This document shows positions 38,001-44,544 of a stretch of 64,000 nt of DNA, one piece after another; the first letter of the stretch is position 1, and every line of letters starts with the position of its first letter. Under the pieces are notes generated by a model that was not told where the DNA came from, ran no database searches, and was given only the letters and a program-made list of their open reading frames with translations. The stretch is from Candidatus Gastranaerophilales bacterium (GTDB lineage Bacteria > Cyanobacteriota > Vampirovibrionia > Gastranaerophilales > Gastranaerophilaceae), in the NCBI GenBank assembly GCA_944325605.1, contig CALVAX010000006.1, positions 1-64,000 on the forward strand. The letters are read 5' to 3'. Made by a program: the position numbers and the translations under genes.

Positions 38001-38648
38001 CAAATTTTTGAAAAAGAATTTCTGGGATTTTACGTAACCAGCCACCCGCTCTCAACAATCCGTGACAAACTGCCGTTTTTGATGACCCATAAAATTTCAG
38101 AAATTCCGGAACAGCCAAATGATAAAATTGTAACAATCTGCGGGCTTGTAACTGCAACAAAACAAATTCCGACAAAAAAAGATCCGACAAAATTCATCAA
38201 ATTTGTATCTGTGGAAGATTTGACAGGAAAAGTTGAAGTTATAGCTTTTAACAAACAGGTTCAGGAATACGGAAGCTATCTTGAAACAGAACAGCGTGTA
38301 ATCATTTCCGGCAAAGTCAGCCGCCGGAGCGACGATGAACCGCCTGTGCTTTTGATTGACACGGTTAAACCTGTCGACAATTCAAATATATTCACAATTC
38401 AGTTTAACGATGATTTCAAATTTGAAGAACTTGTATATTTAAAAAATCTTTTATGTGAACACTCAGGCTCAGACCCTTTGATGATAAAAATGAAAGACGA
38501 ACTTGGCGACGTAAAAATTCTGACAGCCTCAATGTTCTGGGTAAAATCAAGCAATTCGCTGGTAGATTTGCTTAAACAAAAATTCCATGACCGTCTGGAC
38601 GTAAACATCCGCTCGCTTGACGCACAGGAGGAGGAAGTTGCAGCATAA
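35100..38648 (+). CDS. dnaE: DNA polymerase III alpha subunit (DnaE1 type)
   Basis: Replicative polymerase, 1182 residues. The N-terminal PHP domain (residues about 8-210) begins VPLHLHSEYSLLDG with HTDHGVMYG-like metal ligands (TDHGVMYGD). The palm has PGRGSAAGSVVAYSLEITD near 360 and the catalytic Asp triplet in MPDIDIDFCIERR near 400 (D-x-D) and LKMDFLGLRNL near 578. Then follow helix-hairpin-helix motifs (about 840-900) and a C-terminal OB-fold (about 1000-1075, IVTICGLVTATKQIPTK). The length matches DnaE1. The 144-residue gene at 38649 begins directly after its stop. Confidence 0.97.
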   Translation: MSTQQAYVPLHLHSEYSLLDGAIRIKDLIDFAKEAGMPAVALTDHGVMYGDMELYTTAKENGIKPILGCEFYVHDGDIEEKNKLHNPCYHLVLLAKNKAGYQNLIKLTSTAWCKGRYVHPRINFELLQEHSEGLICLSACLGGEVLQMLLKGDYDAAKACAKKYKDLFGEDYYIELQDHGIDEQKRTNPELIRLAKELDIKMVITNDSHYLRKEDADMHDTLLCMQTNSDKDDPNRFHFPGNEFYVKTAEQLRDAFKWMDSETFNQCIKNTVDIADKCHLILELGKSPLPDYKVPQGYTIESYLEHLVYDGLKKRYGEITKDLKERTDYELGVINQMGFAAYFLITWDFIHYAKTHGIPVGPGRGSAAGSVVAYSLEITDLDPIKHKLLFERFLNPERFTMPDIDIDFCIERRGEVIDYVTKKYGEDKVCQIITFGTYAAKAALKGICRILKVPFSESNKLAGLIEPAIEIAQATNPKAKTLKDAMQYDGSELKTLYDKDEQLPSGDPMDGKTVGVKKIVDLAIGIEGIKNNTGTHAAGVIIAPEPLDHILPVQPSKDGIVQTGYPPHDVTEVLSLLKMDFLGLRNLTTIYKTVDLIKEQQGIEVDINNIPLDDKPVYDMLMTGDTDGVFQLESQGMKNLVKRLKPDVFEDLGALVALFRPGPLDSGMVTDFVERKHGRQEIKYAHPLLEPVLKDTYGTIVYQEQIMQVFQVLADYTLGQADMVRRMMGKKKVDEMEKQKGKFIERSAQHGMSSKDAEALFNQILAFASYCFNRSHSAAYAFVAYQTAYLKCHYPVEYLSALLSSVSGDQEKTQLYIEEALKKGIKVLPPDINHSMSTFTPDEGNIRFGLASIKQVGEAVIEEIIKERKENGPFKSIYDYIKRLDSKCSNKKTLEGLIKAGAFANIEKSRRQLMENIDYITATASKEAKAKESGQGSLFDLLGDTSGVEDAKFKLAGSDEEYDQRQLQIFEKEFLGFYVTSHPLSTIRDKLPFLMTHKISEIPEQPNDKIVTICGLVTATKQIPTKKDPTKFIKFVSVEDLTGKVEVIAFNKQVQEYGSYLETEQRVIISGKVSRRSDDEPPVLLIDTVKPVDNSNIFTIQFNDDFKFEELVYLKNLLCEHSGSDPLMIKMKDELGDVKILTASMFWVKSSNSLVDLLKQKFHDRLDVNIRSLDAQEEEVAA

Positions 38649-39083
38649 ATGGATGTCACAGTATTTACGGGCAGAATAAACTATACGAACAAAGAGTCCT
38701 ATAAAAATTTCAACAAAAACCGCAGATATATAAACATCTTAAAACATCATTGCGGAAATAAAGAGCTTGAGCATTATATAACTTATGCCCCCGAAAATTT
38801 CATAATAACAACCCGCTACGAGCATGCAATGCATACAGACGGGATAACATCACATACAATGACCGACAGAATCACCGGCAGGCACAGCCGGAAACAGTTA
38901 GAAGATTGTTTGATGAAACACGTGTCAGCAATAAAGAACTGGAAAGCTGAAATAGACAGGCTTCCTCTAAAAAATCCGCCGGAGGAAAAAATTGATATTA
39001 GAATGAATTTTTGGAAATTTATAGCAGGCAAAATCAAAAATATAAAAAAACACTTGCAAAAAAAAAATCAGCATGTAATATAG
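38649..39083 (+). CDS. Hypothetical protein co-transcribed with dnaE
   Basis: The ATG follows the dnaE stop codon with no gap, and GGAGGAGG lies inside the end of dnaE, so it is translated from the same message. The 144-residue, basic, His/Lys-rich product has no membrane segment and no known motif (MDVTVFTGRINYTNKESYKN...; KFIAGKIKNIKKHLQKK at the end). I do not recognise it. It ends 14 nt before tRNA-Gly. Confidence 0.6.
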   Translation: MDVTVFTGRINYTNKESYKNFNKNRRYINILKHHCGNKELEHYITYAPENFIITTRYEHAMHTDGITSHTMTDRITGRHSRKQLEDCLMKHVSAIKNWKAEIDRLPLKNPPEEKIDIRMNFWKFIAGKIKNIKKHLQKKNQHVI

Positions 39084-39097
39084 AAAAGTAACCCGAT

Positions 39098-39172
39098 GCG
39101 GGGGTAATTCAGTGGTAGAATGCTTCCTTGCCAAGGAAGATGTCGCGAGTTCGAGCCTCGTCTCCCGCTCCA
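39098..39172 (+). tRNA. tRNA-Gly(GCC)
   Basis: An intact cloverleaf: acceptor GCGGGGG / CTCCCGC, anticodon stem CTTCC / GGAAG with loop TTGCCAA (anticodon GCC), and T-arm GCGAG-TTCGAGC-CTCGT. CCA is encoded (39170-39172). An upstream TTGCAA (39054-39059) and TAATAT (39076-39081) can serve as promoter. Its 3' 42 nt recur at 54197-54238: it is the integration target of the island. Confidence 0.97.
39128..39169 (+). other. attL: left attachment repeat (inside tRNA-Gly)
   Basis: 42 nt from TTGCCAAGGAAG to TCTCCCGCT, identical to attR at 54197-54238. It spans the anticodon loop to the discriminator, so integration keeps the tRNA functional. Confidence 0.85.
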
Positions 39173-39177
39173 TAAAG

Positions 39178-39204
39178 AAGAGTCTGAGTTTCAGGCTCTT
39201 TTTT
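39178..39204 (+). terminator. Terminator after tRNA-Gly
   Basis: AAGAGTCTGA and TCAGGCTCTT with a 3-nt loop, then a T-run. It lies 5 nt after the CCA. Confidence 0.8.
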
Positions 39205-39235
39205 ATTTACCTGATTTTAATGAAAATTCAAACAT

Positions 39236-39255
39236 GTTCACCAATAAGTTCACCA
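39236..39255 (+). promoter_or_regulatory. Candidate integrase arm-binding sites (left)
   Basis: Two direct copies of GTTCACCA (39236-39243 and 39248-39255) lie just inside attL. The same octamer and a near copy occur just inside attR (54061-54079), as expected for arm-type sites of a phage-type integrase. Confidence 0.5.
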
Positions 39256-39273
39256 TATTTTATATAAAAAATA

Positions 39274-39292
39274 CCCTCGGTTTTTCAGAGGG
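39274..39292 (-). terminator. Terminator after the integrase gene
   Basis: CCCTC / GAGGG stem with an A-rich loop, followed on the minus strand by a T-rich tail, 30 nt after the integrase stop. Confidence 0.6.
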
Positions 39293-39321
39293 CAAGCGAT
39301 TAATTTATCTGGTGAAGCACA

Positions 39322-40458
39322 TCAAGCAATCTTAGAACTTCTCTTATTAAGTTTCTGCTCAAATGCCAAAGCTTCACGTCTAAATTTATCACCAATCAAA
39401 TCTACTGAATGGTCATTTATATCAGGGATAAAATGACCGTACACATCCAGAGTGGTTGTAGGCTTTGAGTGCCCCATCTGTTTTGATACATAGAGATATG
39501 AAATTCCATGAGATAACATCATACTTGCGTAGGTATGACGCAAATCATGAAAACGATAACCTCTCCATTTAAAACTTTCAAGTAATGGATAATACCACCG
39601 TCTGCGAATATTTTCTTTTAATAAAGGCGTTCCATTGCTGGTACAAAAGACAAATTCATGCTGCTTGCAGGCAGTCTTTTTATGTTCCATTAAACAGTTT
39701 ATTAACCCTGCCTCCAAATCAATTATTCTTTTTGAACTAGACGTTTTCAAATGTTCACTAATTTTTCCATTTGTAAACTGCCTTCTTACATATAATTTAC
39801 GGTTATCAAAATCAATATCACACCATTTTAATCCAAGCAATTCTCCCTGCCTCATCCCCGTAAACAAAGCTGTGTATAGCAATGGATATAATCTTTGATA
39901 ATTCTTTTTCGCACGCCTTAACATTCGTGTTATCTGTCTCAAATTGAACACCTTAATTTCTTTCGCAGGAATACTAATTTTCTGAACATTTTCAAACGGA
40001 TTTCGTTCTGCATATTCATTTGAACAAAGATAGCTGCCAATAGCCTTTAATAATTTTATACAATCATTTATAACACTAGAAGATTTTTCTTGCTCCAGCA
40101 TTCGTGTTTTCCACAGGTTGATTAAATCAATACGGATTTCATGAAAATTTTGATTTTTAAATATATCAAAATAGTCTTTTACATAATGTTCGTACTTATC
40201 TAACGTATTTCCGGCATAGTGCAATCTCGCATTTTGCATATAAAGTTCACAAGCATATGTAAATGCAATATTTTTAACTGCCTTTCTTCCTGATTCTATT
40301 TCATTTAAACGCAAGCGTTCAGCGGCTTTAGCTTCTTTCATTGTAGCAAAGCCGCTTCTTTTTTCCTGCAAACGCTTACCGGACATGTCTCGACCTAGTT
40401 CAATAGAATATTCCCACGAGTCTTTACCGCTTTTTAATCTACGCTTACGCACTGACAT
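39322..40458 (-). CDS. int: Phage-type tyrosine integrase
   Basis: A 378-residue site-specific recombinase for integration of the island. The N-terminal arm-binding domain is basic (MSVRKRRLKSGKDSWEYSIE, residues about 1-60), the core-binding SAM-like domain spans about 65-160, and the catalytic domain about 165-360. Catalytic residues visible are Arg in TGMRQGELLGL, H-x-x-R in FHDLRHTYASM, His in QMGHSKPTTT and Tyr in LDVYGHF. It is adjacent to attL and overlaps the excisionase-like gene by one base (TAATG), so the two are translationally coupled. Confidence 0.95.
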   Translation of the reverse strand: MSVRKRRLKSGKDSWEYSIELGRDMSGKRLQEKRSGFATMKEAKAAERLRLNEIESGRKAVKNIAFTYACELYMQNARLHYAGNTLDKYEHYVKDYFDIFKNQNFHEIRIDLINLWKTRMLEQEKSSSVINDCIKLLKAIGSYLCSNEYAERNPFENVQKISIPAKEIKVFNLRQITRMLRRAKKNYQRLYPLLYTALFTGMRQGELLGLKWCDIDFDNRKLYVRRQFTNGKISEHLKTSSSKRIIDLEAGLINCLMEHKKTACKQHEFVFCTSNGTPLLKENIRRRWYYPLLESFKWRGYRFHDLRHTYASMMLSHGISYLYVSKQMGHSKPTTTLDVYGHFIPDINDHSVDLIGDKFRREALAFEQKLNKRSSKIA

Positions 40459-40679
40459 TAGGCTCTGCCTTCAACAATATGTGAATTTTTGAATTCGAGT
40501 ACAGCATTTAAAAGTGCAACTTTTGTTTTTCCGTAGTTTATGTGGCTGACTTTCTTTTCTAGAACAATCCACTTATACGCAGTTGCATAGGGAACGCCAA
40601 GTATTCGAGCTGATTGTTTTATTGTAACTGTGTCTTCCATTTCTTTTCCTGTCTGGTTTAAATTTTGATTTTCATTCAT
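40458..40679 (-). CDS. Excisionase-like small DNA-binding protein
   Basis: A 73-residue protein with a MerR/excisionase-type helix-turn-helix (TVTIKQSARILGVPYATAYK, residues about 15-40). Being directly upstream of the integrase and overlapping it by one base (TAATG), it is the likely directionality factor or integrase regulator. The ATG at 40679 is supported by GAGGAG; a longer frame upstream has no such site. The shared motif at 40718-40730 lies in its promoter region. Confidence 0.7.
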   Translation of the reverse strand: MNENQNLNQTGKEMEDTVTIKQSARILGVPYATAYKWIVLEKKVSHINYGKTKVALLNAVLEFKNSHIVEGRA

Positions 40680-40717
40680 TTTCTTTCTCCTCTTTTTTAA
40701 ATTAAATATGTCTCTAC

Positions 40718-40730
40718 TATTTAATATAAA
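40718..40730 (-). promoter_or_regulatory. Island motif copy 1, before the excisionase-like gene
   Basis: TATTTAATATAAA (minus strand TTTATATTAAATA), 39 nt before the start at 40679. Identical 13-mers precede three other minus-strand island genes (42224, 50442, 52262). Confidence 0.5.
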
Positions 40731-40952
40731 AATTTCTGAGAAAGTTTTTAATTTTATTAATTTAGACAAAAAATTATAATAAAGTTTACTGGAAGTAAAG
40801 GCCTGAGCAGCATTCCAGGCTTACTACCCATCCTTTTTTAGCGCAGCATATTGGTTGAAACCCATGCCCAGTCATGCTTTAGCTTATATTTACAAGATAT
40901 TAAATAATGTTAAGAATACTTTAACCTCTAAAACGTAGTTATCTTAAGAGAT

Positions 40953-41062
40953 TTCGTAAAAGTGTACTTTTACGGTCATCGTATTTCGAGTAAATTTGAT
41001 ATTCGTAAATATTGTAAAATTATTTTACGAATATTCGTTTAATCTATTGTCTTTTACGAATA
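40953..41062 (+). other. Candidate res site of the serine recombinase
   Basis: Three inverted repeats built from TTCGTAAA/TTTACGAA half-sites: site I CGTAAAAGT-GT-ACTTTTACG (40955-40974), site II ATTCGTAAA...TTTACGAAT (41001-41032), site III ATATTCGT...ACGAATAT (41031-41062). They end 47 nt before the resolvase start. Three subsites upstream of the gene match the Tn3/gamma-delta res layout. They probably also allow self-repression. Confidence 0.6.
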
Positions 41063-41108
41063 TGTGTCGTATAATAATATTATTATTAGCTGACAAAAAG
41101 GGATTTAT

Positions 41109-41717
41109 ATGGAAAACAAAACTTTCGGATATTGCAGAGTATCCTCTTCAGAGCAAAATGAAGACAGACAGGTTCAGGCTATGCTTGATTTAGGAATTAA
41201 AGAACGGGACATTTTTGTAGATAAACAAAGCGGCAAAAATTTTGATCGTCCGATGTACCAGGCATTAAAAGCTCAGCTACGTAAGGGAGATATACTTGTT
41301 ATTAAATCCATTGACAGACTCGGAAGAAATTACAAACAAATTTGTGAAGAGTGGCGTGATATTACAGGAGGACTAGGGGCATATATTAAAGTTATTGATT
41401 TGCCTTTATTGGATACAACAAGGACTGACGGACTAATAGGGCAAGTAATTTCTGATATAGTTTTGCAGCTGCTTGGATTTGTTGCGGAACAAGAAAGAGC
41501 TTTTATCAGACAAAGACAGGCTGAAGGTATTGCATGTGCAAAAGCAAAAGGGAAAAAGCTAGGCAGACCGGCCGTTCAGTTTCCTGACAATTGGGATGAA
41601 GTGTATGTGATATGGAAAGCCGGCGAGATTACGGCTCGTGAGGCCATGAAAAGGCTTTGCATGAAACCGACGTCGTTTTATAAACTGGCTAATATTTTTC
41701 AAAAGAAAACAGAGTGA
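41109..41717 (+). CDS. Serine recombinase, resolvase/invertase family
   Basis: A 202-residue small serine recombinase. The catalytic Ser lies in YCRVSSSEQNEDRQ near residue 11, with the conserved Args in KSIDRLGRNYKQ near 68 and the E-helix region EQERAFIRQRQAEGI near 135. The C-terminal HTH begins after GKKLGRPAV and ends with MKPTSFYKLANIFQ. It is separate from the tyrosine integrase and probably resolves or inverts DNA at the res-like site upstream. AAAGGGA precedes the ATG and a hairpin terminator follows the stop. Confidence 0.94.
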   Translation: MENKTFGYCRVSSSEQNEDRQVQAMLDLGIKERDIFVDKQSGKNFDRPMYQALKAQLRKGDILVIKSIDRLGRNYKQICEEWRDITGGLGAYIKVIDLPLLDTTRTDGLIGQVISDIVLQLLGFVAEQERAFIRQRQAEGIACAKAKGKKLGRPAVQFPDNWDEVYVIWKAGEITAREAMKRLCMKPTSFYKLANIFQKKTE

Positions 41718-41730
41718 GGACTCTCACTCT
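41711..41730 (+). terminator. Terminator of the serine recombinase gene
   Basis: AGAGTGAG / CTCACTCT with a 4-nt loop, then ATTTAAT. The stop codon lies in the stem. Confidence 0.6.
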
Positions 41731-41752
41731 ATTTAATCTCTAAACAAGTAAT

Positions 41753-42211
41753 TTACGAATCCGGATTATACTGAAACAGTATAATGGTTATATTCTCACC
41801 ATATTTCGATTCCCAGTCTTCAACAGCTTTTAGCAGTTTTCCGTCGTTTGTGTCCGGATAATCGTCCCATATAAAATATCCTATTTCCGGAGAGTAGGTG
41901 TTATACAACTCAAAAATATTTAATTTTAAAAAGTTAAATTTCTGGTCTAAAAGTTTGTCCTCGAAAATTGCCATTTTTTGTCTGTAATCATTCATTTTTT
42001 CGTCTGCCAGCGGGCATTTAAAAGTAACTATTGCGGAATTTGTACATGTTTCTAAAGCCGTTTTGAAAGAATTGAGCGGGTTGGAATAATCCTCGCAACT
42101 CAGGCATTCACGTAAGCGTTTACGGATTCGCAGAGTATTCATTCCGGCAAAAAGCTTTTCATATTCAGCATTTAGCTCTTTAAAAGTTTTTGATGTTGTT
42201 CTTCGTTCCAT
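41753..42211 (-). CDS. Hypothetical island protein, 152 residues
   Basis: Unrecognised. A soluble, mixed-charge protein rich in Tyr, Phe, Glu and Lys, with a C-x-x-C-E-D element near residue 37 (ECLSCEDYSN) and aromatic-rich C-terminal part (YFIWDDYPDTNDGK). No membrane segment. GGGG lies before the ATG, and the island motif TTTATATTAAATA lies immediately upstream, so it is probably regulated with the excisionase-like gene. Confidence 0.5.
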   Translation of the reverse strand: MERRTTSKTFKELNAEYEKLFAGMNTLRIRKRLRECLSCEDYSNPLNSFKTALETCTNSAIVTFKCPLADEKMNDYRQKMAIFEDKLLDQKFNFLKLNIFELYNTYSPEIGYFIWDDYPDTNDGKLLKAVEDWESKYGENITIILFQYNPDS

Positions 42212-42223
42212 AATTTTCCCCTT

Positions 42224-42236
42224 TATTTAATATAAA
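42224..42236 (-). promoter_or_regulatory. Island motif copy 2
   Basis: TATTTAATATAAA, 13 nt before the start of the 152-residue gene, with the Shine-Dalgarno sequence between. The flanking CCTGAAATTTA on the minus strand is shared with copy 3. Confidence 0.5.
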
Positions 42237-42377
42237 AATTAAATTTCAGGAGGCTGCAGCTGCATAATTTTTGCGTTTTAGTGTAAAAAGATATTTATTT
42301 ATTAATTTTTTATCTCTCAACAATCTGCCAAAAATAGAGTAGTTAAAGCATTCCAAGCCTGCTAATAAAAACTTCAC

Positions 42378-42407
42378 AACCTTTTTTGAAATATCATACA
42401 TAATAAA
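42378..42407 (+). repeat. Left direct repeat flanking higBA
   Basis: 30 nt from AACCTTTTTT to CATACATAATAAA; 27 of 30 match the copy at 43118-43147. The 740-bp stretch between them contains only higBA and its promoter. The gap 42212-42477 otherwise shows no gene. Confidence 0.65.
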
Positions 42408-42477
42408 CAAATGCCTCTTCAATCCGGCTGTTATAAGGGTTTTACTTTGTTTTATGTAAAAAATATATAGCCCTCAC

Positions 42478-42506
42478 TTGACAACCGTAAGTTTACAGTT
42501 TATAAT
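42478..42506 (+). promoter_or_regulatory. higBA promoter with operator-like repeat; leaderless start
   Basis: TTGACA (42478-42483), a 17-nt spacer, TATAAT (42501-42506). The ATG at 42513 is 6 nt further on, so transcription should begin at the start codon. GTAA-GT-TTAC in the spacer is a candidate HigA operator half-pair. Confidence 0.7.
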
Positions 42507-42512
42507 ATTAAT

Positions 42513-42791
42513 ATGATTAAAAGCTTTAAACACAAAGGGCTTGAAAAGTTTTATAAAACCGGCAACACAAAAGGTATTCAGGCAATCCACGCTAAAAAAC
42601 TAAAACAACTGTTATCAATGCTTGAGGCTATGACAACCACAGATGATTTAAAACTTCCTTCGCTAAGGTTTCACCAACTGCAAGGTGATAAACAAAATCT
42701 TTATTCAATAACAGTTCAAGCCAATTGGCGTTTAACTTTTGAATTTGACAACGAAAATGTGTACATTCTTGATTATACGGATTATCATTAA
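42513..42791 (+). CDS. higB: HigB-type toxin (RelE superfamily mRNA interferase)
   Basis: A 92-residue toxin predicted to cut mRNA on the ribosome. Family features are F-K-H-K-G-L-E-K-F-Y near the N-terminus, the LPSLRFHQLQGD block near residue 50 and the WRLTFEFDNENVYILDYTDYH end with basic/aromatic residues and the terminal Y-H. The toxin comes first, as usual for higBA. No Shine-Dalgarno; likely leaderless (see promoter). The antitoxin gene starts 17 nt later. Confidence 0.92.
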   Translation: MIKSFKHKGLEKFYKTGNTKGIQAIHAKKLKQLLSMLEAMTTTDDLKLPSLRFHQLQGDKQNLYSITVQANWRLTFEFDNENVYILDYTDYH

Positions 42792-42808
42792 CAGAAAGGA
42801 TCAGCATT

Positions 42809-43093
42809 ATGGATATGTATAACCCTTCACATCCAGGAGAAATTTTAAAAGATTTATATTTACCTGATTACAATTTATCGGTAACAGCTTTTGCGTTAAA
42901 ACTCGGAGTTTCAAGAACCACCGCCTCTGAGCTTGTAAATTGCAAAAACGGGGTTTCGGCTGAAATGGCACTAAAACTTGCTAAAGCATTCGGAACATCC
43001 GCACAGTATTGGCTAAACCTTCAGCAGGCATACGACTTATGGCAGGCAAGACAGCGTGTAAACCTTGATAATGTTGAGGTTATTGCGCTGTAG
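42809..43093 (+). CDS. higA: HigA-type antitoxin (XRE HTH)
   Basis: A 94-residue antitoxin and autoregulator. The N-terminal NPSHPGEILKDLYL is typical of the HigA/VapI branch; the helix-turn-helix is LSVTAFALKLGVSRTTASEL then GVSAEMALKLAKAFG (residues about 25-65), and W-x-x-L-Q-x-x-Y-D-L follows (SAQYWLNLQQAYDLW). It neutralises HigB and represses the shared promoter. AAAGGAT lies before the ATG. The pair may stabilise the island. Confidence 0.94.
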   Translation: MDMYNPSHPGEILKDLYLPDYNLSVTAFALKLGVSRTTASELVNCKNGVSAEMALKLAKAFGTSAQYWLNLQQAYDLWQARQRVNLDNVEVIAL

Positions 43094-43117
43094 CCTCCGT
43101 TACGTTATATTTTCCTA

Positions 43118-43147
43118 AACCTTTTTTAGAAAATCATACATAATAAA
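43118..43147 (+). repeat. Right direct repeat flanking higBA
   Basis: 30 nt, AACCTTTTTT to CATACATAATAAA; partner of 42378-42407 (27/30). It ends 3 nt before the autotransporter stop codon. Confidence 0.65.
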
Positions 43148-44544
43148 AATTATAAAGAATTTTGTTGTTTTTCGGAGCCGGATTCTTTGCCGAGCATATA
43201 TCTTCCGCCGAAGGAGGCCGCTATACCGTTACGCCCGCCATTACGGAGCATTATCTGTGCGTATGCCGTAAATCTATCCTTGAATACCCTCTGAATGCCT
43301 AAACCATAACTGAAATATGGTTTGAGACTAAGCTCCGGAAGTGAAGTTGTATTGGCGGTTACGTTTGTGTCATCCATAATATTCCAGTGCATACCGAAAG
43401 CTGCATATGGCTGCCATCCATTTTGGGTGTTCATGATAAAACGAACATTCGGTGCAACCTGAATTGCGTGCAGAGGATCTGAATTTATTTTTACACCGAC
43501 GCCGTTTGTATAGTCAAAAGCGTTTACAAAAGTATAGCTTAACATCAAGTTTGGCTGAATTATATATCTTCCGTCTTTAAATTCAAAATTATACCCTGTT
43601 TTGTTTGCGATACCGGCCATAAGCATCGGAAAGTTTTCGTTTCCGTACATGGTGCTTGCTTCTGAAATATTCATTCCGACACCTGCTGTTAAACCTGTGA
43701 AGAAGTTCCCTTTGTAGAAGGTTGCTGTTGCACCTAATGTTCCGCCGTTCTGGTAAATTGAATTGCCGGAGTAACTTTGATGAGCACCTTGATAAGCTAC
43801 GTAAGGGCTTACGACACCGTAGAAACCATGTTTGGTTTTAAACATTTCTGTATCACCGCCGATAAATGAGCCATAGCTGAAATTATCTACTTTCGGGCCA
43901 TTCTTTAATCCCACGCTGTCGTATGAGGCGTAAGGTCTGTACCACATCCCTTTTGAATTCATTTCATTGGAATTATATTCAACACCGAGAGTTTCTGTTA
44001 ATGCATACTGATTAGCTTTTTGTTCGGCAAGCCTTATTGTGGAGGGTTTAAGCATGTACATATCCATATGCGTGAAAGCATTGTTATATGTATCAAGCAT
44101 AGCCATATATCCTCCGAGCTGTGATGATACAGGAGAAGCCATAACAGCGGGGTTATATGAATCATAGTTGTTTCCGCCTTCTGGATTAGGATTATCCGGA
44201 GTCGGGGGTGTGACTCCGGGTCTTGTAAAGGTGAAATTCCCTGTATTTTTTTCGTAGGCTACATTGTATTTGTATATGGGTGAATAAGCTACTTCGGATA
44301 TTGAAGTTGTTACGTTGTTTCTTAATCCTTCATCCGCAAACAATATATCTGTTTTGTAGCGGTCTGTACTTGTCAGCAAATTCATATTACTGACGTTTAC
44401 ATTATTATCTCCGAGGTTGTAGCTGTCTGCTGTAAGCCTGTCCATTGATTTGTTTGCCAGATCAACATCTACCGACATATTCAGATTGTCATTCAGAGTT
44501 AAATTATTGAGGTGCATAGTACCGACAGTGTTGTTTGCCATGTT

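Noticed and set aside
42378-43147. Integron-type attC sites around higBA
   Set aside because: The repeats lack the paired R/L box structure of attC and there is no integron-type integrase with the extra domain.
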